Shown here: one piece after another, positions 11,301 through 26,300 of the stretch
Layout of the letters: each line of letters begins with the position of its first letter
Numbering within the stretch: position 1 is the first letter of the stretch
From: Alitta virens
Lineage: Eukaryota; Annelida; Polychaeta; Phyllodocida; Nereididae
Length of the DNA: 64,000 bases
Assembly (NCBI GenBank): GCA_932294295.1
Contig: OW028582.1
Location: 2,144,015 to 2,208,014 of the forward strand
Direction of reading: 5' to 3'
Translations under genes and position numbers: made by a program
Notes under the pieces: model-generated
What the model was told of the DNA's origin: nothing
The model's database searches: none
What the model saw: the letters and a program-made list of their open reading frames with translations, nothing else

Positions 11301-14300
11301 AGTTGCATGTTCAGAAAACTCGGAAGTCTGAACGCTCATCTCAGTAGGGTCCATTCCGATGGTGGGGTAAGTCCAATGCTCTGACAATCTTTTTGTCCTT
11401 CATGTAATAATCGTTATTATGTTATAGTTATCGTGGCTAGATAGTTGATATACTAGATCTAATCGTTGCTCAGGTAGACCAATACTTATGCATGTATACA
11501 GCGGTGGGAATATTTTTCTGCACACTTATTAAGGGCTGTTCCATTTAAATGTGTGGCGTAGGCGTGAACAGGAAGGTTTTTGAAAAAAGCAGGGATGGGG
11601 TGGTTCTACAAAAAAGAAAAAGAGGGAGAAGGGAGGGTGATTGAACAGTATTTTCTTAGGATCTTAATTTAGAAAAAAAGAGGGTTGGGGGGGGGGGGGG
11701 GGTCTATCAAAAACAAACAGCCCTAAATGAGCTAGATTCTGGTGTAATAATTTTCTAATTTACGTACTTATCGACCTGTGTATCGAATATTTTGCGATTG
11801 CACTCGGTAACGTCAATGAAAACTTGGCGGTTAGACTGCTCTGCTCTCTCTACCTCAGTCTTGAGTTGTATCCTCCAAATTTGGTACACTTCGGAGGATA
11901 CTAAATGTATCTGTTGTTTGAGAATTAATTTTTTAGAAGTATTATTGCCATGCGAGTTGGGATTGTGATCCTTAAAGTACATTTTCGTATTAGAAATAAT
12001 GTTATAATATAATTTAATATCGTTGTGTACATTCTTGTTATATGTTTACAATAATAATAATAAAATTATTGTTTAGAATGCAAGTGTGCTGAAAGTAAGA
12101 GACTCAACGACAGCAGAAGAAGGGTCGGTGGTCGTGATGAAAAGCATACAAGAGAAAGGTGGTCGTAACGTGCAAGATGTCATTCAACAACTTCTGGAGT
12201 TGTCCGATGTCGCGAGCGATCCTCAAGCAACGCAGCAACAATTACAACAGGTCAGAGTGATAATATATATATATATATATGATCTTTATTCACTGTTTAT
12301 AACAGTACATATATATAAAAACAACATCGTGAGAAGTTAAAAATATAAAAATGTACAACATCAACTAGTACAAATTGACTCGATGAGACTTAAAATCTCA
12401 TCTGAATTAAAATAGTTTATAGTTTTAATACCATCTCTGGCAGCTATCAATTCTTTTATATTACAAGTATTTTCAATATCACAGCTTGACCTGGTTACAT
12501 TTTTAATTAAAGCAATACTTCACATGGCACCTATATCACATGTTAATAATTTATATATCTGCTTTATTAAGTTTTATAAGATGAGAATGTGAAACTATTT
12601 GATTCAGCTGCATGTTATTTATTTTATGATAGAAATTTATACATTCGCTTTGACAGATCAGATGTCGGGAACCAGTAATTTGGTTGTTATATTCGGCGTA
12701 ATCATAAAATTGGAATATTTTGTTCGTTTCGCAGATCGCAGTGTCAGAGAACATCAGTTCTGACATCCTGCAGCAAGCGTTAGAAAACAGCGGACTCGCT
12801 ATACAATCCGTTGATGGGGTCCCAACAAACGGAAGCGCAACTGTCGGAGAAGGTGGAGATGCTTCAGGATCCGAAAACCAAACTAGCCAAGTCATCACTT
12901 TGCCGGTGTCCACAATCTCGCAGTGTGGTTACGACGGAAAACCGGGTGAAACGTCTACGATGACGGTGCACGATCCTGCTACCGGGACCATTAAGAAACA
13001 TCTTATCAGAAAGGTTAGTGTCATTATTCTAGTTTATTTAGAAAGCTTAATATTGAGAGGGAGTTCCTAACTCGTTGACTTGCAATATGTAAGAGGCTTA
13101 TTTCCACAGAAAACCTCAAACTGTGACACTGCATAAGTCCACCTTCTTCTACTACTCAATTTGCTTTTCAGTGCAAGATTAGTGTCACCAAATGACTCAA
13201 TTTACGCAACTTGCTTAATAAAAGAAGGAACATTCGTTAAAACATAAGACATCAAATGTACATTAAAATGCGCTAGAAATACTGCTGCTTGAGGTCACCT
13301 TGCTTCAACCAATCAGAATCTAGAGCGGGAAGCTGTGCAGCCAATAGGATTGCAGCATTCTACCAGTAGCCACCTAGTGGAAATATCTAGAAGCTTTATG
13401 GAAAATCCACTATTCTGTCGATGTACTTTATTATTTTGCGCGGGTGTAGATATTTCACCCTAAATGAAAGACGGTATAGAATGTATCGTTACTGTTGACA
13501 GGTTAATGGCATACGTCTCCATCAGTGCACCTACTGTGCGAAAGAATTCAAGAAGCCGAGTGATCTTGTGAGACACATCCGAATACACACGCATGAACGA
13601 CCTTACAAGTGTACCCAGGTGGGTTGTAAAATCTCGTCAATGTATTTCATTCGTTTCTTGGCCATTTGATACGTGTTGTATACATTGTAAATTGGTCGTG
13701 TTTGTTTATGTTTGTATCTTTTATACCTTTCAGTGTTTCCGTTCATTCGCTGTGAAATCGACGCTCATGGTTCACATGCGAACACACAGTGGAATTAAAG
13801 AATTCAAATGTTCCGTCTGCAACAAATTATTGTCGACCAACGGCAGTTTGAAAGTGCACATGAGGCTTCACACAGGTATGGGAAAACCTGTTAATAAGAT
13901 CCTTTCTTAGGACCACCTCATTATTAAAGTTACTTTGTCAATAGGACGGATTTATTTGGACCCAATTATCTCTTCATCATTATCATGTATCTCACAATTC
14001 TGATCATTTAGCAATTAGGACCAATAGATTTTGCACCTCGTATTATACTAGCGATGAGGAATAATAGATTATAGTAATTTGTTTCACAATTAAGGTTACG
14101 TCGCAGTTGTGATCGGTGTATTTTTGCCGAAATTTGATCTGAATATGTACTAGAAGATGGAAATGTTTATTTGGTAATTTGCAACAGGTGTTCAGAACCG
14201 TTCTTGGGTTAGGCTAGTGATATTGATGAAATTCAAGAAATAAAGATAGTTTGATCGTAATCACCTTGCTCATCGTTTTTATTAATTATTTACTCTATAA

Positions 14301-17300
14301 TACATGTATATTACGACTGCATAACGTTTCGTTGTTTCAGGACACAAGCCGTTTCAATGTCCTCATTGTGACAAGTGGTTCCGCACATCCGGACACCGCA
14401 AATGCCACGTCGCTTCTCACTTCAAGGACCCGACTATACCTCGAAAGCTTCGTCGTAATCCTAACAAGAAATCTAGATATGAAGGAAACCTGTCAGATAT
14501 ACCTTTGCCGGAACCTATTCTCATCACAGATTCCGGTAAGTTCTGTCTTCAAATTTGTTTTTTTTTATAGTATAATTCACTATAAGGAATATCATTATCT
14601 CCTAATAAGTAACGGAATAAATCTTCTTTTCAGGAATGATCCAGCAAGCTCCTCGCCATAACGCTTTCTACAACAGTTACCTTTGCAACAACGGAAGCTC
14701 TACCGACCGTCCCTTCAAGTGCAACGTTTGTGCAAGAGCTTTCAAGAAATCCTCTCATCTCAAGCAGCACATCCGCTCACATACAGGTAGAGTTTTAGAT
14801 GTCATTGTTTGATTATTTTGGATGAAATTTCTTGTTGATTATTTACACGCGGAGTGTTTATATTTGTCGTTCAGCCATTCTTATTTGATCTATAGCTTCA
14901 CGGATCCTCTAAATCCAATTTACAATGGGTGCGTTGGTCGATAACTCAGAAATAAAATAAAAATTCATATTAAAAAAGATTGTGATATTTGATTTGATTT
15001 CTCTGTCGGCACATCTCTCATCATATCGGATCCAAGGAGCTAAAAATAAGTGTCAACTTATATGAGGTCTTTAGTTGAAAATGTAGCTACTGGTGTTCCA
15101 ACTTTAATGCCACCAGTGGCAACAGTAACAATGGTGCAAACTTTCATGCCAGACTTTTAAAAATGTTGTGTTGTACAGATAATTTTATTGAGCATACACT
15201 ATCAGGGTTCTGAACAGCACATAATAACAATTACCTGTCGTCATTTCGAAATTGCCATTCAGTATTGTGTTCAGTTGTTATTCATAAATTAGACAGTGAA
15301 GTTGTTAGATATTACAAATGAAATATGTGGACCCAAATTGATAAGAACAATTCCAAGTTTATTTGCATATAACTAGAGAACTTACTTAAAAGATATAGGT
15401 CTACCTTGTAAAAACTAAAGATAGAAATGCTTGTCCTATTGTTACACATTACAAAATGAAATATCTTTATGTTAAGCAAAATGAATGGCAAAATTTATGT
15501 TAAATTGAACATAACTAAGTTACAAAATGTACAGAGTTGAGTCTTGTAACCCAAGATAGAAACGATTGCCCTATTGTAATTTCACATTCGAACATTTCCA
15601 ATTATCCTTTCAGGCGAACGACCGTACAAATGTATTCAGTGCAGTAGGGCCTTTGTGTCGAGTGGGGTGTTAAAAGCCCACATCAAGACCCACTCCGGCA
15701 TCAAGGCCCACAAGTGCCACATGTGCGATGCAACGTTTACGACGGCAGGAAGTCTTAAGAGACACACGTCTACTCACAGCGAGGTATGTAGATATGTATG
15801 GCTTATTTGAGGCGTCGTTGAAATGTATTTATTTAAAAAACATGAATGGTATGTTATATTTTAGACAAAACGTGGTTTGTAAATATGTTTGATTTATTTG
15901 TCACTTCATTGAAAGTTATGAACTGTAAGTTATAATTTCGACGAAAAAAAAGATTGATGTGATGGTGACAATTTCGTAACAAATGACCGAATAACTATAT
16001 GTTGCAGACTCGCCCTCCATTGTTTATCTGTTTGTGTATGAATTAGTTTATGATTAATAAACTCCTTTAAATATTGGATGAATTTATAAATAGATGATTT
16101 GAAAATTGAGAGATTTCTATTAATCTTTGTTTATTTATTTATTTATTACAGGTCCGTCCGTTTATGTGTCCGTACTGCCAGAAAACGTTCAAGACGTCCG
16201 TCAATTGCAAGAAACACATGCGGACACACCGAGCGGAACTCGCTTTGCAAAGTCTGAACCAGGGGGCGCTGCTAGACAAGGATGGGCAACCACAAGAGGT
16301 CACTCTGATCACTGAAGTGGAAGTTGCGGCAGATAATGTCATAGAGGAAGAAGATGATAATGGTACGTTGCACTTCACTTATGCAAAACTTTAATAAAGC
16401 AAGTCTACTGTACGATAAATGAAGCTATTCTGAATTATTATGGTTTAATCCTAATGAATAAGAAAATGAAATTCCAAACGAATTTCTCTATTCAGTGTGC
16501 TTCACAATTGCTGCACGCTTGTGTTTTAAACAGAGTTTAGAATGTGTGATTCAAGAAGAGCATTACAATTTTCAGTAAAATAGTATTTATTCGAAGGTTG
16601 ATCAATTAGATGAGTTGTATAGTTGGTAAACCAGAGGCAGAGTCAGAATATCATTTATCAACCCACACAATCACACATAAACACAAACAAACAAAAAGGC
16701 GATCACATCAAAATAATTACTTAAGCGGGAGGTGACACCCCAAAGACAATGACATTTCGCTATAGGGGTGCCACCTGATAAGGCAAAGGGTGCATGGGAG
16801 GAACCATCTTGCAGACCACATCATCAGTTACAAGTCCCACATCATCTCACATTGATGACTACCTAATCATTGAGCAGGAAATTATAAACTGATTGTGGTT
16901 TTTAACTCTGATATTCTAAGTATATTGTATATCATTTTTGTTATTTTTTTAGTGTCGGATGCTGATGTGGGAGAAAGTATAGAGATCCAGGCAGTGGGGG
17001 ATGACATGGTCTTGTCGGAAACGGAGCAATCTACGAACGTTTTGACTCTGCAACACGAGCACCTGCAAACGAAAGCAATACAAGACGCTTTGGTTAACGA
17101 CGCGCAGCTGGGAACCACGTTAAATCCACAGGTTAGTAACTTAGTAATATGAAGCAGAACTTTTAATTGCAACTATGTATACAATTTACGAAGAATCAGC
17201 CGCAGCCAGTTGTTATAGGTATGGTTTGATGGTAGTACTGGGTTCAATTCGCAATCTAAGTGCCTTATATGAACAATATGTCGCCATCAGAAGTTATTTA

Positions 17301-20300
17301 AACTTAAGGAATAATAGCCGTAAGCTGAGTGTATACTCCCCAGGGAGTTGAGAGAGGCTCAAGCTTGAACAGGCCAAATGAGTATGGATTGTTATATCAG
17401 CAGGTTTCATTATTGACGATAGTTGACGCAAAACTTAATTACATATATGAAAATTTTTGTGAATTATATTTGTTAATTATTGCATATATATATATATATA
17501 TATGCTATCTTTATACAATATTGTATAAATTTTGAAATTTAAAAAAATGAAATAATTCAGAAATTTACATTCAATTTACACCTAAGTCCCATATGATGCA
17601 TTGCGCTTCTTCATAAGTCAAAATACAGCTGATCATTTCGCTCAGTCAGTTCCTTAAAGTTGCACTGCCTGTCAAATTTGCAATTTTCTAAGATGCTATC
17701 AAACAGTTGAAAATTACCTTTATTAATCAAGGCACACTAAATTTGTAATGATTTTATAAGACATTAATTACTTAAAAATTAATTATACATTGAGAGAAAA
17801 TCCAGACCAAAACATTGGCAACACAATTGTTCAGTATTGTGACGTCATCACTGGGTTTGTTTACATATTGAGTTTTTGATGGCATGAAAAACTAATATTT
17901 ATATTATTTATGTAAATTAAAACTAAATTGTTGTGCTGAAGTGGGTATGTAATGATGAAAATATCATGAGACAAGAAGGCGGTGAAGATTTATATCATTA
18001 TTTTAATGTGCAAATTTGACAGACAGTGCACCTTTAACAGTCATTGCCCTAACTTGATCACTCTGACTTTTGCAAAATTCGTTGCATTCTTTATGCATAA
18101 TACCTTTTCCACATACGCTCGAATTTTGCCTCAGCAGTTCATCCGGAGTATAATTTTATCTTTTATTAATTATTGCACGTGATTTTACCTTCAGCAGGTG
18201 TTTATGACACAGGCGCTAACACAGACGTACACCCAGAGCTTGTTATCCAACTCGAACCAGACTTTCAATCAGCTCGATTACTCCAATATTCAAGTAAGAA
18301 AGAAAACAAAACTAATCCTTTTACAGGGTTCCCATGCCTACCGGAAATCCGGGAAAACCGGGAATTACGTAAAAACGCTTCCCCGGTCGGGAAAAGCCAT
18401 GAAATTGCGGAGAAGTGTGAGAAACCCTGGAATTTACCGGGAAAACGGTTCTTGTTATTTCCGCCAGGGGTGCTGGTGTTCGTGGCGGTTTGGCAAACTA
18501 TCTTCAAAAGGCTGCTACACCCTTAATATTAGTGCGATTTTCGTCAAATAAAGATTGAATTATTCAAAAACAAGAATAGAATTATATTTTAAATAAGGTG
18601 TTTTTATACCTTGAAAATTGGGGTTGGCAGCCTGGAAAAACTTGGAAAAAGCCTTGAATTTGAATTGGAGAAATGAGTGGGAACCCTGCTTTTACTACGT
18701 CATTTTAAGACTCTCATAAGGTTTATTTAATTATGATGTTATTGTAATTGAGTTTATGTGATGATTTTGCAATTTAGATACTAAATATTCAGGTAAAAAA
18801 AAACTCTTATGTTACCTAATTTTACGACTCTCGTCAAGTTTAGTCATTTGAAAGAATTGTAATTGAATTTATATGACGATTTTCGCAATTTAGATTCTTA
18901 ATATATACCATTTTCCTTTCAGACAAGCGCAAGTAATGCATTAGATTCGAGTCTAACCAACTTCAGCCAAGCTGAGTCCACTCCTACGACCATCGTCAGC
19001 ACGTCCATGCACAACATCCTGCAAACCAAGTAAGTAAACTTGTCGATATTTTTGTATAACTAGAAAAGAGTCTTAATATATTACACTATAGTGCTATGTT
19101 TTAATATTCGATTAGTTAAACACCAGCCTTCAAGTCCTCGTTATGGTGGCAAATATTCCATTGCTCGCTACCAGTGCCTACCATAGGTTTTAAGCCGATT
19201 GTGATTGATATTATAGGTGTTAATTATATGACATTTGTTTGGGTAATTATTTTTTTGAAAGAATTGTTATTGAAATTATGTGATGATTTTCGCAATTTAG
19301 ATACTAAATATGCAGCATTTTGTTATGTAAACTTGTCTATATTTTTGGAATAATTGGAAAAGCGAGTCTGGCAGACTGGCTTTGTGATGACAAGCCAATT
19401 GCGTTCAGCAGCACGCGACTGCAATCTATGTTACATTAATCAAAATTAGATGAATTTATAAGACTTGAGATTTTTACCGCAAATATTTTATTGTTGACTG
19501 GACTAGTTTTTAACTTTTTTTTATCACTATTATTGTTTTGGAAAGGTCTTTTACTAGGATATAATTATTATGTATATTGGTAACCCCTGAGTTAATTATT
19601 GTAACTTGATGCTTCTGAGCAACATGTCTGGAATTTGTAAAAGGCATCAATCCCTTTAGGACTGTTCCAATAAATATTTTAAGACCCCCCGGGGGGACCC
19701 CCACCACCCCCCGATATCTGGTTTGAACAGCCCTTAGCTCATTGCACAAAGAATGTATTTCTATGAAATTTATGATAATACAATTGTTACTGCCATGTAT
19801 TAATCAAGACATTATGATTGAACTTTTTTTCCAAATTCCAATTACAGAGAACCAGAGGAGCTGCCTGCCGACCCGGAGGACCCTGAAGAAGAAATTCAAC
19901 CAAGCCAACAAATCCTGCGACCAAGAATTCAATTGGAGGATAATGTAGAAAAACAGCACAAGTTCGTTTGTTCGCACTGTGGCCGGCCGTTCAAGAAGTC
20001 ATCTCACTTGAAACAACACGTCAGGTCACATACTGGTGAGTCAATGATCTCTGACAGCAATATATGAATATGTATTTCGTAACCAGCTGGTACAAAAGAT
20101 AGTTAATTAGTGAAAGTAACTTTGATTGTTCCGTATCATATTGTGTAATATGTTGAAGTTCTAATTCATTGTCTCTAATAAATGTATTTTAATGGCGTGG
20201 TGAACTGGTGGTCTTAAAAGAGGGGTAAAATACAATTCAAGAATATTATTGGGTCCAAAAATGGTAAGTCTCAATTGTGAGATGGTCTTAAATTCTTAAT

Positions 20301-23300
20301 AGTGAGGCAGTCTTAAACCTGAGTTCCAATGATAGTCATTATACTAGCCAAAATTACGAGTATAATGATCGTAAATATTCATCATTATGCTTTATGAATC
20401 GTACTGACCTAGCATGATTTGTCCTTGCAGGTGAAAAGCCGTATGCCTGTGGTCAGTGCGGACGAACGTTTGTGTCGAATGGTGTTTTGAAAGCTCATTT
20501 GAAGACCCATGTCGGTACGAAGGATTACAAATGTGATGTAAGTGAAATTCTACCTGATATTTTGTGACAATTAACTGCTGTTATACTCCATTTAGACGGT
20601 TTTCCTATTGTTCTGAGTGGGCAATAACCAATGACAATGACACAGTTTTTATTGGCTTCTTAAATAACATATAACAGTAATTACCTATTATAAAAATTTA
20701 TAATTTTTTCTTAGAGTGGAGCAAGGAGACTCCCTCTAAGGCAATAAGTTTGCCGCTGTCGAGAGAGCCACCTTGGGAAAAAAAAGAAAAAATATTATAC
20801 ATATATTAACTACTACTAATTCTTTAGTTCATATTTAAAAAAAGAAAGAAAATAATAGTTAACTCCCTCCTGGGTGCAAACTGAACTTGTTTTGCGTAAT
20901 AAAGGCATTAAAACAAACAATCAAACAAATTAGTAAATATGCCTAAGGGAGGATAAATTAGTTCGGCAGAGGGATATAACCAACAAAAATGTTAGTTAAC
21001 TCCCGACTATTAGGGATATAACTAATACTTCATCAGATGGAATATCGATGGGCATCTGTATTCAGATTGTTCGTTGATTAAATGGTATTCACTGGAATGA
21101 ATAAACGTCATTTTTGTTATATCTTAGATTTGTGGCTGGACTTTCTCAACCAAAGGATCTCTTACCAGACATCGGATGATCCACACCAGCCTGAAACCAT
21201 TCAAATGTCCGTTTTGTAACGAGACCTTCCGAACTGCTTTCCATTGCAAGAAACACATGCGAAGTCATCGAGGTGAGAATTGCTTTCTTCATTAGTGTTT
21301 TAAGAACTGTAAATTAGAAAATGTTCACAAACTCAGCGAGCCAATTTATGTTACTGTAATGTTCAGTGCAGTATTGCTTATGACAATAATTTTTCTCGGG
21401 ACATTAATCTCTGTGATACTTATGCATCAATTGGAAAATTCCAGCTCAAAAGTCCCACATTGCTTAAGACAGTCACTCTTGCTCTTGAGTTCAGTTTCCG
21501 AGTATATGAAATCTGCTTTTAAGTCCATAACTCTGTTGACTGGCTCTGTAGTTGTGTGATGTTTAAGTTTCTCCTTTCTTTTCCGTCAAATAATCATATT
21601 ATATGGCAAGAATCGCCACTGATGCTCGTTTAATTGTCCTTACAGAGGGAGATAATGCGGGAGGTGAAGAATTAACAGAAAATGGCACTCCGATAATGGC
21701 GACCAAGAGATCTAGGTCGGTCGTTCAGATCTCCGAGGAGCAAGCGATGGAGTTGGTGACACAGACGGAGCCAAATGATGAAGCAACGGCTCTGTCTCTG
21801 AAGCTGCTGATGGAGTCGGCTGTTGAGAAGAACAGAATAAGCGAAGCAAAGGATGCTTTAGTTGTTGATGAAGAGACTCAGTAAGTTGCGGAAAATATTC
21901 ATTTTGTTTTGGGCCATCGTATTTAATTAATCTTAGAAGCGAAAGTTTAGTAAAATAGCAGAACTCTATTTGTTACACCACCTAAATTAATGATTTTTAT
22001 CAAGCTTAGATTCAATTACCGTCATATCTGGCTCATAGTTACTTTGTTTTGTATGATCATATATCACTCTTTGGTTGAAATGAAACTTGCTTGCTGTAAT
22101 AGTAACAAGCTGGCCTCGTAAGTGATGATCTATAATTCTAACAATGTCAATTATACTTTACTTTGGATAAATGGTCTATTTGGTTTAAACATATTTATTT
22201 CAATTTTACTGACGAGAACAGCAGATTCAATATGGGTTAGTATAATGTGCAGACTGTACAAAAAGGCCTGTGGAAAATAACCCATTTCTCACAATGTGAA
22301 ATACATTAATTGGGCATAAATAGTACTACATAAATCTGCTGTCATAATCACCTAGTCGGTATGATTTGCTAAATTGTATGAAGTGTTGTATTCAGCAAAA
22401 GTAGTTTGCATAATATCATATGAGGAATATGTTGTGATAAATTCCCGTTCAGATTTTGGAATATGACTGCTTCATTACAGCTCATCATCTCGAAACAAGT
22501 TCCCCCACCAGTGTGCTCACTGTCCCAAGAGTTTCAAGAAACCGAGTGACCTAACGCGACACGTCAGAATCCACACGGGAGAGAAACCCTACGGTTGCGC
22601 CACCTGTGGAAGAACGTTCACGGTCAAATCGACTTTAGACAGTCATATGAGGACACACAGAGCCAGTAAGTGCATCCCTATTTCGTGTTGAAAGTGGCTG
22701 TATTATTACTTCCTTAGTGAACAATTCATAGACAAGTTCTATGGTGTGTATTCATTTTTGGACTTGACTGAGGGTTGCTGCAAATGCTACCTATGTTTTA
22801 ATCCAATATATATTGCAGAATTCTATCATCCTTTAACTTTTTTATGATAGAAAATCAATTCATGATGAGAGCTATAAGATCTTCTACACTGTTTAAAGTG
22901 ATATATAAAGTTGAACTTGAATACACTGTATATTAATATCTGTAAGTAAATGGGAAAAAAACAAAACAGTCTGTGCACTATTCAAATATCTATTTTATTT
23001 TTTTCTTCAGTGGAGAAACAGTTCAAGTGTCACATGTGCAACAACGCCTTCTCAACAAAAGGAAGTTTGAAAGTTCACATGAGGTTGCACACTGGGGCCA
23101 AACCCTTTAAATGTCCGCACTGTGATCTTCGATTCCGAACATCAGGGCATCGGAAGAGTCACATCGCTCTGCACTTCAAGGAGACAGCTGATGGTTCGTG
23201 GATATTGACAGTTTTTAACAAAATCTCTTTATATACACCCTTTTCGGCAGCCATTGTGGCATTTTTGCCTCATTGACCTAATTTTGATTACGTCATACAT

Positions 23301-26300
23301 TATGACGTCATTACTTCTCCATTGTTCTTGCGTTGTTACTTCGCCATGGCCATTGTCTACTGATGACGTCACAATAATATATCTGAGTGCAAAGAGAGGT
23401 CAATGAGGCAAAAATGCCATCATGGCTGCCGCGTAAAATTTTAGAGACTCACCCCCCGATATCTGTTTTTTGACAGACTCCCCCACCCCTGCTTTTTTCC
23501 TACATTAATATATTAAGAAAATCCTGGTCAACCACTCCCCTTCTTTTTCTCTTTAAGAGAATATCTCCCCAAATTTTTTTCAAATAATTTCTGGTCACCA
23601 CCCTCTTTTCACAAATGGAACAACCCTCATGAGATTTTTTAAATTTTTTTTTTAAGACACTTGGTTACTCTTCCTTTTTTTGTGTGTAATTTGCCAACTA
23701 TTTATTGTTTATCATGTATACATGTACTGCTGTATACATACACTAAAGTGTACCATTAACGAATTAATAACTTATTCACTTCAGTGCATTTCAATTAAAT
23801 TGCATTTCATTTAAATTGCATTTCCATTTCAAGGATTGGTCAGGAAACGCAAGATTGGTCGCCAATCAGACTTGAGAGGAGGTCAGGGGGTCACCCTACT
23901 TTCGAACCCAAGCATAGGTCAAGGCAACCAGGTCATTACTCTTGACCCCAGTATGTTCGGAGGGGTCATGCCCATGCAGCTGTCTATCTTGGACGGAGGA
24001 GGTCTCGCAATTGCAAATCCAGATTCTGGTCTCGGAACGCAAGTCTTGCAGGGACTGGAGGGATTACAGCTGCAAGTGACTGGTTAGTAATTCAAGAAAT
24101 AATTAATATTATAATCAGCTTCGACTGTTTTCCTATTGTTCTGATCAGGCAATAACCAACAAAAATGATAGTTAACTCCCTCCTTAGTGCAAACTGAACC
24201 TGTTTTGCGTAATAAAGGCAGTAAAAACGAACAATCAAATAATTGCTAAATATGCCTAATGGAGCTTATGTTAGTTATATCCCTCATAGACGGGAGTTGA
24301 TAAGGTACACAACAGGAGCTTTCTTAATTTTTTTAAATCATTATTTATTTTACTCCTCGAATAAGTGACTTGTTTTGTTATTGAATTTGAATCTATTTAA
24401 ATCTGAGCTAATTACACGTTTCACCGAGTGTGGATTCACCATAATCTGTTAATATACAGTAGATAGTAGATGTAATTATAATATAAGGGGGGGGCGGAGA
24501 GCGATATATCATCCTGGAGGAGTCCCCCAGCTCTCTACACTGTTTTAATGTTAAAAATGTAATATGTACAAAGAAGAAATAGTGCAAGTAAATGTGATCT
24601 ACATCTAATGTTTTAACTGATGGAAATTAATCATTCATCGTCTCCTTTTCCAGCAAACATAGGTGGTCAGAACATCCAGATCTCGGGACTAGACCCATCA
24701 GTTTTGACGCAGACGCAGACCGTGCAGATCGATGCTAGTCTGCTTCAGCAACTTCAGCAGCAACAAGGCAACGTCAACCTGGCCGTCAATCCTAACATCA
24801 TCACTCAGAATTTTCAGGTAAATGTCTATTTAAAGCTGCACTGTCAAATTTACAGTTTTCTGAAGCTTCATGAAATTATTGAAAATCATCTTTTTCAATC
24901 AGGGCAAACTAAAGTTGTGTTAGCTAATGATTCTATCAGGCACTTATTACAAAAAATAAATCATACATTGAGAAAACATCCAGACCAAAACATTGGGAAC
25001 ACAATGGATATGGCATCATCACCCATTGTTCAGTATTGTGACTTTATTACTTGGTTTTGTTTCCATAGTGAATTTTTGATGGCATGAAAAACTCTATTTA
25101 TATTATTTATTGTACCTTAAAGTTAAGTTGCTGTGCACAAACGAGCATGCAATGTTAAAAAATATCATGAGACAAAAAGGTAGTATTGGTTTATATAATT
25201 ATTTGCCTATGCTAAATCTAGAGACATAGGAACGTTAACGGACAAAAATTATTGTTGCTTGTTTTGGGGAAAATTCAAGCTTTCAGAATTTTTTTTTTGT
25301 GGCTCTTTAGCTCAATTAGCAGCCGAGGTATAAACAGTCGAAAATGGCATCTTTGGCACCCTCTGGCACACTAATTTGTTGTAGCCTCTTACCTGATGCT
25401 GTATTAGCAGCTGTAATAAATGTACGAATTATTGTCCTCATAGTCTGGACTGTTCGTCAAGCAAAATTATCTGTTGAGTAGAAAAATCTTATCAGTCAGC
25501 GAGTCAGATGTGGTGCTTTTACAAAGTAAACTTCCTTGTTACATGACCTTCACCAGTGCAGTAGGAGACAGTTAATCATCGTCATAATTTCTTTAATTTT
25601 CATTTTCGTTGAGGCGAACTCGCTGAAAACTTCCTAGTTGTGGCTAAGATGTATCAGATGTTAGGATTTTAGTATTTTTGTACTGGGGACTTGAAATTGT
25701 AGTGTTACTAATGCCGCTTTTTACTTCTCAAAACTGCGTAGTTTGATATCTTGAACGGTAGATTGTGACATCACCAGTTTGTTAAAAAATTTAGATAATT
25801 TTGATTTTAGGCCTATTTTGCAGCAAATTCAATGTTACTTGAACTTATGCTAAGCTCGCAGTTACTTTCTTTTACACTGATATCGGTCTTCTTCACGAAT
25901 ATAAAATTCACTCATAAATGGCTGTCTTTGTACAGTCATGTATTTGGTATCTTAAATGGTAGATTGTGACATCCCCAGTTTGTAAAAAAATTAAGATCGT
26001 TTTGATTTTAGGCCCTATTGTGCGCTAAATTCAATGTTACTCGAACTTATGCTAAGGACGCAGTTTCACTTTAGAGCCAACAGGGGGACCTCAATGTATT
26101 TTTTCAACAATTATTATATTTTTTATATCATTGCAAATAAGTATGCTTACTTAAATTTACTTATTTACAATTATTTTATTTTATATTTCACAGCCTGGAG
26201 AATCGAACATCATTGAACTACAAGGATCAGAGATGAACAATCTGCTTCAGCAACCGGCTGGTCAAGACATCACTGTCAATGATGTCGTCAGTGCCGTGTC

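Noticed and set aside
18173..18551. 117-residue frame continuing from exon 19
   Set aside because: It reads through a good donor (CAA|GTAAGA) into a hAT-like MITE; the spliced frame continues perfectly into exon 20.
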